NCBI GenBank assembly: GCA_905221605.1 | Contig: CAJNDS010002442.1 | Location: 32,501 to 96,500, forward strand | DNA length: 64,000 bases | Reading direction: 5' to 3' | Origin: Symbiodinium natans | Taxonomy: Eukaryota; Sar; Dinophyceae; Suessiales; Symbiodiniaceae | Shown here: piece by piece, positions 53,850 to 64,000 of the stretch | How the letters are laid out: every line of letters begins with the position of its first letter | Position numbering within the stretch: the stretch's first letter is position 1 | Notes under the pieces: generated by a model | What the model saw: only the letters and a program-made list of their open reading frames with translations | Told to the model about the DNA's origin: nothing | The model's database searches: none | Made by a program: the position numbers and the translations under genes

Positions 53850-56310
53850 GCAGCAGTAGCGTCCTGCAGTTCGATCGCGCTCCATCGCTTCTCCGGCTTC
53901 TTGAGCCTGGTGTACTGGACTGAGGTATTGCAGCAAGGCAAGGCCAACTGATCTCAACAAAAAGGCAGCGCCGACCACTTTGTTTAATCGCATCCATGCC
54001 GGCAACACAGTTGAACTTCGACGAAGTGGCAAAGTCTGACAGGATTGAGGCGCCCGTACGTACCATCAGGTGCACTGCCCAGATCCGACATCAAGTAGTG
54101 CAGCTCAGCATGGAGAAAAGAGACGCTGCGGAGGGAAGCATCGGGAAACACAGGCCGGCAAGACTCTCTTGAGAAGCGGCCCGTGGGGAGACGAGGCTCT
54201 GGCCTACCGCAGGGCCCCAAGTGGTGCTACGAGCTGTGCTCGGGCATTTGCAGTGAACTTGCAGGCCTGTGACATAAGTTGTCGAAGAGCAGCGGAAAGG
54301 AGGCGACACTCCCGTAAGGATACACACCTTTCAGCCCGAGCTTAGCAAAGTCAACCAGGCAGCGCAACCGCAACAGTCAAAACGCTAAGGTTGACTCCGC
54401 AAGCAAGCTCGTAGACGCACAGACCCAAGCTCCAGATGTCAGCCGCAAAGCTGTAGTCCTGGGAGACAGATTTGAACAGCGGTGTTGAGCCCACGGCATT
54501 CTCTTCATAGTCTGCACTGCCTCTCAGTGCAAATTCCTAAGTTCAGTCATCCTCCCCGAGAATTCGCTCTGGAGACATATGGGTGGCAGTGCCCACGAAG
54601 GTGTCACAAACCTCCGAGTTACTGTGAGGGGCATGGTGTGGCAACCAAACAGCATGGCCCAGACCGTCAACGAATCTCCCAGATTTTTGGAGATGCCGAA
54701 GTCGGTGACCTACCGCTGCAGCAAAACCCGAGCAAATCGTACCATCAGAACTCGTGTTTTTTTGTCATCTCTAGTAGCGCTTCTACTGCCGTTGCGATCG
54801 TCAATGTTCAGAACGATTTAAGCTCTGTGCACCTTCACAGATCCGCGCGAGTTGACAAGGATGTTCCCAAGCTTGACGTCTCGGTGCACCACGTTGTTGA
54901 GATGCAAGATTTTGAGGCCCTGCAAGTGTCGAACGTGATGATACTGTGCAGTATCGAAAATGAAGGCGAAAGCTTCGCCTCCAGAATCTGCATCAGGATG
55001 AGTGCCTTGCCGGCCCGGGCCCGAGTGTGCTTGCAGGAGTTGGTTTTTGCTGGCAAGTTAAGCTCCAAACCAGCAGATCTTCCGGAACTTCTTTGACACG
55101 CCGCTTGACGTCAGCCAAACTACCATAGTCCTTGGCTGCTTCAGCGTCATGAACCTGATGTCTGGATTGGCCCTTAGAAAATCGAGCGCAGTCGTGCCTA
55201 AGCCAGGCACCATGTACTCTAAGGCCACATGGACGCAGCCAGACTCCTTCAGTTCGAAGGTCTTAAGCAGTCGTGTTCTCGCAGGAGCCATGAACAAAGG
55301 GTACCATCCTTTCGAACCCGCAGTCCTTGTGCACGTACCTAGAGATGGCAGGCACAGGCAGGACACAGAGGCTCCAGGAACAACCGCTTGATTGATTAAA
55401 AGATGCGCACGTGCACTTGCACTTATGCTTACATGTAACGTACACCTACACAAAGTTCTTCTGCTTCGACTATTACTTGTGACTTATGACTTATGCTTAC
55501 ACGTTTACTTTTGTTGCATTCTTGTGTCCCAAATACTCCAACTAAACAGTCACTCTAGGGAGATGGCATTCGGACCTGCCACACAGTCAGTGTCAACAAA
55601 ACTTGTAGTACTGCTGCGGCTCACGCGTCGTAGAGCTCGATCAAGAAGTGGCTCTTGGTTATTCGGAAGAGAGTGTGGATCTCATTGATAAGCTGATCAC
55701 GCTTTGCCTGTTTGCTGGCCGAAACGGTGCAACACGGAAAGCCCTGCCACAGCAAGGCCTTGTCCTCCACTCTCACCACTTTCACTGCCAGCGGCATGCC
55801 TAGAACAAGGGAGCGTAAAGATTGGTCAGATAGGTGTTTCGGCAGCTGAGGTGACTTGCCTGTGGGCTTGTGCACGGCACGGCACACAACGCCACCCGCT
55901 CCACGGCCAAGAAGACTTGTCTGATCCACTTCAATCTCTCCGACCCCGTCCTGGGAAGGACGACTGGGTAAAGCGCATGCCAGCGGTTGGCTACTGGCCA
56001 CTGCAAGCGGACATACAGCGGGGGTCCCGAAGCCCACCCTCGCCGATGACGATGTTGGTGGGACAGTGTCTAAGCGAGCCATCCTGCACGTCGGGGTGCG
56101 CCAAGGCCTGTGCCAATGCGACTCCAGTGAGCCTCGCCTGCTGTACTGCCCAGGATTCCTGCTGGTTGGCATCCTGCAAGGTGGCCAGTAGTTCCGGAAG
56201 CTTCTGCATACATATATATATATATATATCAACTTTGCAACATCACCATGGTGCTGACATAGCTCCTGGCCGATACCGTCCAGTTGCAATGCCAAGTCGC
56301 CAAAGTCCAT
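53850..56310 (-). CDS. MAP2K-like protein kinase, about twelve exons
   Basis: Kinase subdomains appear in order on the minus strand: glycine loop LLGRGAGGVVCRAVHKPTGK (about 55,975-55,860), PLAVKVVRVEDKA with the ATP-site Lys and RDQLINEIHTLFRITKSHFL (55,797-55,625), GCVHVALEYM (near 55,220), DYGSLADVKRRVKEVPEDLL (about 55,130-55,065), VVHRDVKLGNILVNSRGSVK (about 54,890-54,835), VTDFGISKNLGDSLT (54,709-54,665), CDTFVGTATHMSPERILGED (54,612-54,544), DYSFAADIWSLGLCVYELAC (about 54,455-54,398), YPYGSVASFPLLFDNLCH (54,322-54,268) and KKPEKRWSAIEL (about 53,912-53,870). The TFVGTxxxMSPERI activation segment is typical of MAP kinase kinases. The loop spacing S/T-x-x-x-T fits phosphorylation by an upstream kinase. 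A GC donor (ACAG|GCAAGT) ends the glycine-loop exon. Upstream exon pieces from 56,310 (MDFGDLALQLDGIG; KLPELLATLQDANQQ) have no known domain. All catalytic residues are present. Confidence 0.8.
56212..56231. repeat. (AT)n run in kinase intron
   Basis: Ten AT units, just inside a likely short intron of the kinase gene. Confidence 0.8.
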
Positions 56311-56339
56311 GTAGTAGCTTAGCTTAGGCCTTCTCCAAA

Positions 56340-57640
56340 GAGCTTTGTTTCAAGGTGAGCTTCTACACTGACTGACCGAATTCAGAGCCCAAGGGAGCCT
56401 AAGGAACACTTCCAAGGAACACTTCCAGGGCACCTGAGGAAAGCCAAGGCTTGAAGGCTCAGAGCGGCCCATCCTGCACATTGCACATCGTTGCACATCT
56501 CCTTGACTCGGCACAGGAACTTGCAAGGCATCCCTGTGACCTGCTTTTTGGTGCTGCTATCGGGAAACCACTTCCATGGCGGCAGCAGGAGAGCCCAGTT
56601 TCATGTGCGGGTTCCAAACTTAGGGATCAGCGTGTGGGGAGTGTGAAACAGAACTTGTCTTTCAAAGTCTCGGTCGAGGTCTGGAAAGCTGCAAAGGGCT
56701 GCCGGCTGAAGGGGAGGGGTGTTGTGATGCTGTTGCTCTGTGGGGCGCTTGTCTCTCTGAGCGGCAAGGTTCTGCTTAAGGCCACATTGAACTATCGATG
56801 CGAGGCTCGATCATGGACACAGCAGACCTAAAGACGCCAAATGACGCCAACAATCGGAAACATCGGAACCGGTCCAGAAGTCAGGAAAAAGACATGTAAC
56901 AGTTGTAGACCAGCAGGGGCGGAAGTCAGGAAACCAGACCAGAGCATCCAAGAAACGTCATGCACATCTTTACTGGCGGAGGTAGACAAAGACCCAAGCC
57001 TGTGCTTGGAACCGCAAACAGCCCATTTCGGGAACATGTCTGGTGGAGAACAAAATTGTGTACATGGAAGGCACTGAGAGACTTCATCGTAATGGTTCTC
57101 CTAATGGATTAAGAGCAGCAACGATGAAATTCCGGAACAACAACTGAATTGGAGGAGCTCAACTTTTCCCGAAATCCCAAAGAAATAGAACATACCCTCG
57201 CACTTACTTGAAGGCAGTCAAGATTTCGATGGACGATTTCCCAAATACAACTAATTGCAACAACTGTTGAAACATGCTGGGCGGGGGCTTTGCGTCAAAT
57301 CATTTAGTGTGAAGTCAAGACTTCCCCAATGTCACACGCGTGCACAGTCGATCATGGGACGCCATTCGTCATCCCGAAAACGGACTTGACAGCACGTCAA
57401 ACGAATTGCCTTTAGTGCCGGCTTTGCAACGGTAAGCTGTGATTCAAGAATGCAAAAACATCAACGCGTTGCACAAAGTATCCTCCGAACAACAAACTTA
57501 ATAGTTCGTCACACTGTTTAAAGTCAAGTCTACAGAAGCGCGCTACAATTCAGGGACCGCACAATGAAGTACCGAATCCATGCAATAGGCGTGTGGCGCG
57601 AAGCATCCTCCCGAACACAGCTATGACACCGCGTCAAATC
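56340..57640. other. Spacer or long intron
   Basis: Between the first kinase exon seen and the next minus-strand exon-like piece. Nothing recognised; open frames at 56,451-56,831 (+) have no support. Confidence 0.35.
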
Positions 57641-59885
57641 GATTCCGTCTTAAAGTGTGAAAGGAAACCTCTGGCTGCAAGTACACTGCTCAAAGGGCTG
57701 GCTTGATGCATGGCTTTGACTAGCACTACATCTGCATCCTAGCTTTCCGCGTGTGAATGCAACAGACATCACTTGGTGCTTGCAGTCTTTTGATTCGAGC
57801 AACACGTCAGCCGGGCTGCAAGGTAGGATGACTTCTGATCCCTTGGAACAGGACCTGCCTTGCACCAGCAAGACCGGAAGCGCTGCCAACGCTTTTCATG
57901 AATCAAATCATGAGCAAATCATGGGGTGCTGGACACTGTCAACCACGCCAAACTGCAAGAGCTCAGGGGGAAGTGCGAAGTGTTGAACAATGTTGAACAC
58001 TTAGCAGGAGTCTTGGTCAGTCAGTCTCCATTACCGCCCAGGCACAAACACGTCCAGCTGTCATGGGCGTGTGCTCTACTCTGGCGACCATGGAAGCACT
58101 TCGCTTCGGCATGACGCTGCAGGGACTGGAAAGAGCTGGTGCACGGGGGCGTTGTCAATCTGGATCCTATCATCTTCCCAGCAAGGACCCTCTTGGACGT
58201 CTTGCTTGGACTCCGACAAGCAGCATTTGTTCGGTCAGGTTCGGCAGTACAGGCCTCTGCAAGCAGCACACAGAGCTCAAGCTGCAAAGCCTATTGCGGT
58301 GCACAAGCGCAAGGCCAGCAAGCAACACGACGAATGTGCCGGTAAAAGTTGCAGACCTGAGTCCAACATTCTTGCAACTTTACGGACTTTACGATCAACA
58401 GTGGGGCAGAGGGGGGCACCATCTGAGACAGGCCTTTCTCTGATGCTGTCGGCTGACCTACCATGCTTCGCATAGCTGCTTCTGACTTGCAAAAGCACTT
58501 CAAGCCTCCTGGCACCGCAAGGCTTCTTGCTGTAGCTCTTCAGCAAGATCAATGTGGCCTGAACAAGATGTGAAGGGACATGTGCATGCCGCATTTACTT
58601 CATGCTTTTATATCTGCAGAGGAATACGAAAATGTCTCTGTATTTGTACATGTGCATATACACATATGTGTAGACAATTATTATCCACATTCGTAGACGC
58701 ACGTATGCATATATGTATATACAGGTGTATGCATATACTTGTATATGCGTATATATATATATGTGTAGTACAAACATATGCTGCGCTGAGCACGTCGCGT
58801 CGCATGATGCTGCCACGGTGTCCTTAAAATCCATCATTCCCACTTGGCGAAGTGGAGAACGAGAAAATTCTGCTGAAAGAACACAGCTCCTTTGTTGCCT
58901 ATAGGACAGAAGAAGCTCCACTGCTCTTTTTCGTACACTACAACTTCACAGAATCTTGCAGGTTGAACACGATGAGCAAGCATAATATTGGTAGCATTTG
59001 ACTGTACGCTTCTTGCACAAGCAACAACACAAGAATCAGGCGAAGCACATCAGGCGATTTGTAATGTAAGGTTCCTGCCTCACATACATATATATACATG
59101 TATGTACATCATCCGTTTATCCATGTATACCTATCAATCCATCCATCCACCCTTCTATCTATCTGCTCGTGAGCGTGTAGCGCTGCATTCCAAACATGTT
59201 GCCAGTAAATGCTGAGACAGCCTTTTGCTTTCGCCAGGTCGATCGGCATTTGCAAGTTGCTTGTCCTTGCTGAGCTCAGGACATCGCATCACTGCTGCTT
59301 GACACTTGGGCACTCACTCAAGTGCATCATGTGCACCATCACGAATCAATCAAGCCGAGTCACATTGCATTTACGTCTGCCTACACATTGGTCGGTGTTG
59401 AGGCTTTGAAAATCTTTGTTTAATTGAAGATAACTGTTTGAGTTGCTCATCGTGCGTGCTGAACAATGGCCTGGCTCGAAAGGAGCAGTCTGGCAACGGC
59501 CTTCATGCCGGAACGAGATTGAGTACCAAGCGAATCATACAACCGCAACCTCTTCCTGAGCCCTCTGCCCGTTGACCCCTACTAGCTGCATGGTGCAGCG
59601 CAGTGGCACCCCACTGGTCCAGTTCTTGCACCTGCCCAGGGCGATGTACACGAAAATGAAGAACTGTGTGTCTGGCTCACAATCACCATCATCTTACCAT
59701 CATCATGATCATCATCATCATCATCCAAGCAAAGCACAGTACAAGTTAGTAAGACGTCCATGTGCGTGCGTCGTGGGTGCGCGTGCTTGCGTGTGCATGC
59801 ATGCGTTGTGTGTGTGTGTGTGTGTGTTGGTGCGTGCTGGTGCGTGCGCGTGTCTGCATGTCTGCGTTTCTGGTGTCGAATCTGA

Positions 59886-59920
<35 letters not shown>

Positions 59921-62900
59921 ACGCTCGCGTGCGCATGTGCCTGGGTCTCTGTCTCTGTGTGCACGCGTGCATGCGGTCGTCTGCCTGCTTTTATTGTCGG
60001 GTACAGAGCAGAATTTAGGACCGGTCCCAATCCTGAACTGCTTGAACAAACATGCAGCCTGGTGCAGGGGTGTGGACTTTGGCTATGTCGATGTCGACGG
60101 CTCAAATAGGATACATTTGCAGTCATGCAGACGTTGCCAGATGAGCCGGTTCTGACAAACCTCACAGCCTCTTGGAGTGGAGAACGAGTAACTGATCAGC
60201 ATGTGGTGGACGTCTGCTCAGCTCATGGCTTCGTCGCACGTGTGTCGTGCGCTACTGCGGACAGGCGCTTTGGCCCAAACTGTCTGCAACGGCAGTGTGC
60301 TCAAGTGTGCTCACGCTGGTTGAGCTTGTCCCCTCTTGCCCTTCCGGACCTGCTCGGATCCAGATAGGAGTCCATTGGGAAGATTACGTAGATGCTTTTG
60401 TAGCACTCTTCGTAGCGCAAGGCGCGCATCAAGTTCAGGTCCGAGGACGCCGCTTGGTCCAGCAGAATGGAGGCAGTTTCCGGAACTGCGCGGTACCTCC
60501 AGGAATGAGTAGGTGCGGTGAATCTCTTGACTGTTTGGATCCGCCTTTGGCACGGTGCCTTGCAAATTCGGCAAGCACATCAACTGACTGTGGTACAACA
60601 TGGCAGTCGTACAGCCGCACAGCCTGTGAAACCCCAGCAAAACGTTTGCAACAACCAAAAAAAATCTGTTCAGCAACAAACGAACTTTCTAGCTATCCAA
60701 AATATGTTTCCTCGGAGTGGAGGGTGCCCCAATCCCGCCTTCGCCTTCCCCTGCACCTTGCATGGTCTGGAAATCGTGCTCTCCTGCCCCATTAAACCCT
60801 AAACCCTAAACCTTAAACCCTAAACCCTAAACCCCGGATTTTCCGTTCTAGCGGGTCCCGGATGGGTTGTGCATGGTTGTGCCTTCGGAAAAAGTCCATG
60901 TGCATTTTTGGTGATGTACTGAGTCCACTCTTTGAGAAGCTTTGGGGCCGGGCTTTCGTGGAGGCGGACGGGCCTTCCGTACGTTCCAAGGATGAGTTCT
61001 CGCAGATCTTGGGTAGACCTTGGTCAATTTCTCCTCGATTAAGTTCCATCGTTCCAGCTATATTGGTTTTGATCCTGCTTAGTGCCAGCTTAGTGCCAGC
61101 TTAGGAAGGTTTCTTTTCCATTCTTTTGGCGAGTGCTTGCTTGGGACCTTTTGCTTTCCATTTCGGACTTCTCGTTCCCCAACACAAGCCCCCAAGCACG
61201 CTAGCACCCACGCATCCTGCGACTGAGGAAACTTAACTCCATGATGCCAGAGTTCAAGCACCTGTGTCCCTTCAAGCGGCTCTTCAAACAGTGAGACTGT
61301 GTTGGCCCGGGTGGTTGATTGCTGAGTGCCCAGTACACTGTGAAGAAAAACCCCTGAAAGACTCGAACCCTACCTTGCATACCTCAACTCTCGCCTCGTT
61401 CTTCCTCCTCTTCTTCTGCGCGCCTTGGGTCTTCCTTCCTTCCTTCCTCGCAGATAACCCCACGAAGGGGTTCGCCCTGTGGGCGTGTTCCAGCCAATAC
61501 GCTTGAGTCTCTCTCTCCCCCTCTCCTCTTCCCTTCTTCCTCTTCTCCACTGGCCCCCCCCTTTTGCCCTTTGCCCCCTTCCCCTTTGCCCCTTTTCCCC
61601 TTCCGAAAGGAAGAATGTTTTTGCTTGGAAAAGAGGCTTTGCTTGGACAGGCAATGCTTTTCATTGGACAACAGTTGCGTACTTTTTGAATGGCATCCCG
61701 GCGCACGTGGCGTCCACGAAGTCTGGCCAGTCAGGATGCCTTTCTTTGAGCTGGAGCCTGAGAAGATTTCAATGACCATCAAGTGAGTGCTGCTAGGTCT
61801 GACTCACACGACATGAACATGCTAAGGCTGCTGCACAAGTTCCAAATCAACTCCTTGGGTACAGGTCGGAAAGAGCGAGCTGCACTCACAGATGCTTGTG
61901 GCGAGCGTTGCGAGATCTCAGTGCATGGCGTACTCGCTCAGCGGATGCATAATCCGGCTCCAGGAGCATGCGCCTTGTGGCTCGAAGTATCTGGAAGTAC
62001 TGAAGCCGAGTGAGGCCGTTTTGGGGCCGGGCAGGTTGCGTTGCTGCATGTCCAGGGCTCGGCTCTGGCCTGTCAGCACACATTTGGCACACGATGAGGT
62101 GCGACTCTCCTTACAGTTCATATCCTTGCATCATTCGCTCGCAGCCGCTGGCACCATCATCAAGCGCATCATGTGATGCCAGGGCCAAAGCGCAGCTGGA
62201 TGAGCCGTTCTTCGTCCATCGTGATGAGCCCGACCTAATGGCAAGTTCATAGTAAGTTCTGCCAGAGTGATGCTGTGCGCTCTCAGGACTGCTTGGATGG
62301 GGACCTGATACGGCTTGAGGTCGGAGACTTCTGCGGGCACCGGGTCATAGGGTGAAATGTTCAGGCTCGCTGCCTGGCAACAGGTGATGCTGATCTTCCT
62401 TTTGTAACGACGCAGCTTCGAAGACGTGGAAGCAACTGTATGTCAAGTGTGTTCGAAGTGGGGCTGCATAGAATACGTACATGAAGCTACTTTTTGACTG
62501 CGAAACCCTGAGGCTATTGGCACATCCAGCAGCCATGATATACTTGCAAACTCTCGAAAAAAGCAAGTTGTATTCCCCCTTCGACTTTTTTGGCCGCAGC
62601 GCCACCCGATGAATAGACATCCGCTCACCCATGTAGTAGGCCTCGGTCTCGGTGGTTGCAAGCCTTTGCAGGGCGGTCTTCGGGTTGCTTTAGGAACTTT
62701 AACTTTAGGCCCTACCGGTACAAAGCTCAGAGGCGGCCTGGGCAGCGGAGATGATGCGAGCCTGGGATGAGGGCTTTGGGGTGCCTGAAAGGGCTTTAAG
62801 GGTCAGATTAAGCTGAAGAAGCTTAGGACTTCATGACCGCCATCAGGCCAGGCACCAGCCAGGACCCAGTGCTCTGCGACCCCCTCGTAGCTCGTGTTGC

Positions 62901-63750
62901 TGCTGACGACGTGAGCGCCAGGATTTCCCGAGCTGCAGGGAGTAGAGCTGCAAGATGCTACATCGTTGCTACATCATGCTTGCCCACTACGCGCACACTT
63001 CATGCCGTTGTGGGTTTTCGCTGGAACAGAAGCCGCCCTAGGACCCTAGGAGTTCAGATGCCCGGTGAGTTGAAAGCATCTGAACACAGTTAGCGGCTTC
63101 AGCGTCACGTGGATCCCAGGAGGCTGGGGCAGGCTGTTACAGATGTTTGTGTTTATGATTCGAAAAAGGGGAGTTCTTCTTGCTTGCGTTTGGGGGGACA
63201 TATTCGCCCTGGCGCATTCTGTGTGGGCTGATAGCGTTACTATGCGTGACTCACCCCTTTTGGGAAGCCTACACCCCTAGGTAACTCTGCTGACCCTGGC
63301 GCTAGCTTTCGTGACATGGCACGCCCATGGACCCTCAAGATGCCTGTTCGCTGCCAACTTCAGGCCCGAGAGAGCCGTCCACAACAGCTTCCCAACCGTC
63401 AGCTTCCGCCAGGTTGCGCAGATTGACAGCGAGGTCCTCCACGTTGCTCTGTACCTGTCAGTGGCGTGGCTGCAACTTCTCACCAGCTGAACTGATTGGT
63501 CCCGGTAGCACAGCAACGAATGAAGTGTTGGGTCTTCTTTGCAGTCAAAGATCCAAGAGGAACCCGTTTCCTCCTCGCTTCAGCAGACAGTCTCTTGCTG
63601 CTTGAATCATCTGCTTGTTGGCCATGAAGTCGGCAGACTCTATGTTCTGGGGAAGGTGACCTTTGCAAGCAACCAAAGCAACACGTTCGGCAAACCTGCA
63701 GCTAAGACAAGTGGCGGTTTCCGCTCGAGAACGCGGTGCCTGAGTTGCAC
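57640..63750 (-). CDS. Multi-exon ankyrin-repeat protein (possibly 5' part of the kinase gene)
   Basis: Minus-strand exon-like pieces in order: GHLPQNIESADFMANKQMIQ (about 63,670-63,545), VQSNVEDLAVNLRNLAEADG (about 63,460-63,375), TALQRLATTETEAYYMG ending at a GTGAGC donor (62,628), PYDPVPAEVSDLKPYQVPIQ (about 62,355-62,260), VGLITMDEERLIQLRFGPGI (about 62,235-62,175), NGLTRLQYFQILRATRRMLL (about 62,020-61,925), LQLKERHPDWPDFVDATCAG (about 61,757-61,665), VRLYDCHVVPQSVDVLAEFA (about 60,630-60,530), ETASILLDQAASSDLNLMRA (about 60,487-60,360), ELDQWGATALHHAASRG (about 59,622-59,565), MKAVARLLLSSQAIVQHA (about 59,504-59,450), MPIDLAKAKGCLSIY (about 59,260-59,215) and GHIDLAEELQQEALRCQE (about 58,563-58,508). 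WGATALHHAASRG...AVARLLL...PIDLAKAKG is a clear ankyrin repeat. The other parts have no known domain. Start and stop are not visible. Confidence 0.55.
58640..58770. repeat. TA/TG/CA-rich microsatellite
   Basis: Interrupted ACATATG, GTATATAC and (TA)n runs in an intron of the ankyrin gene. Confidence 0.8.
59680..59732. repeat. CAT trinucleotide microsatellite
   Basis: CACCATCATCTTACCATCAT then CATGATCATCATCATCATCA. Confidence 0.85.
59762..59925. repeat. (TG)n / GTGCGTGC microsatellite
   Basis: GTGCGTGCG-type units around two pure (TG)n runs at about 59,808-59,827 and 59,888-59,920. Confidence 0.9.
60793..60838 (-). repeat. Interstitial telomere-like array (CCCTAAA)n
   Basis: Six CCCTAAA units, one with a change (CCTTAAA): the complement of TTTAGGG, the plant/dinoflagellate-type telomere unit. 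It lies in an intron of the ankyrin gene. Confidence 0.9.
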
Positions 63751-64000
63751 AACTCCAGCATTAGTGACAGTTTTAGTTTTGTAAAGTAGTGCAGCGTAAG
63801 GCGAGGAAAAACGCTACAGCGGCTACAGTACGGTCAGGAAAAGCCATCCAAGGCGAGGTGCCGTTCGTGTCAAGGTTGGCGAAGGGTGTTGGGAAGTTGA
63901 TCAGCACCCAAGACACGTTGCCGCGGTATTCTGCCGCCACAGTCGATAATGCTTGCTTTGCATCACCGTGTACAAAAGCCAGCTTCTGTTCGGAAAGCCG
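63751..64000. other. Window end, no call
   Basis: Probably intron or 5' continuation of the minus-strand gene; nothing recognised. Confidence 0.3.

Noticed and set aside
59572-60165. ORFs rich in Cys/Val (+) or His/Thr (-)
   Set aside because: They translate the (TG)n and CAT microsatellites; only the short ankyrin segment at 59,565-59,622 on the minus strand is kept.

Overview
The window looks like nuclear DNA of a dinoflagellate alga. The genes are broken into short exons, several introns use GC-AG instead of GT-AG borders, introns are littered with degenerate CCCTAAA/TTTAGGG-type words, and two non-LTR retrotransposon lineages carry features common in dinoflagellate genomes (a VGEASRPGPP-type motif, a GEQGDPLMP reverse transcriptase block, and 3' ORF ends with RRLDLVVYGAT...CCDATLVSPLTR...EVGGRW). 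There are no bacterial operons, rRNA, tRNA or CRISPR arrays. A Prorocentrum-like source is a guess from the intron repeats.

Layout. 1.6-5.8 kb (+): a multi-exon MscS-type mechanosensitive channel with a canonical EF-hand loop; the frame can be followed across several splice sites. 5.8-23 kb: long intron-like or intergenic DNA with scattered coding-looking patches I could not name, an interstitial telomere-like patch and a 0.7-kb (C4-5A3-5)n tract. 23.4-27.4 kb (+): exons of an unnamed protein type with FVSHYWG, YWICAF, NNQYKVAEELLG, GTVMVLDEHA and RSWCLFELLQ in order. 29.4-32.9 kb: a compound polypurine satellite block flanked by a 130-bp direct repeat. 33.1-33.9 kb (+): exons of a possible PDZ-like protein. 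35.9-48.0 kb: a retrotransposon graveyard. A minus-strand APE-type LINE (about 46.1 to 38.05 kb) is split by a 4.1-kb plus-strand LINE of another lineage (38,926-43,047) and by a 402-bp fragment of that second lineage (44,540-44,941) with a clean 9-bp target-site duplication. More fragments of the second lineage lie on both sides. 48.1-49.05 kb: an AT-rich island with a 36-bp inverted repeat. 49.05-52.8 kb: a 34-bp satellite, then two copies of a ~200-230-bp repeat around a 14-bp minisatellite. 53.85-56.3 kb (-): a MAP2K-like protein kinase spread over about twelve exons. 57.6-63.75 kb (-): more exons on the same strand, including ankyrin repeats, that could be an upstream gene or the front of the kinase gene.

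Most protein calls rest on reading short exons by eye and joining them by known family motifs. Exon borders are approximate unless stated to the base. No similarity search was run.
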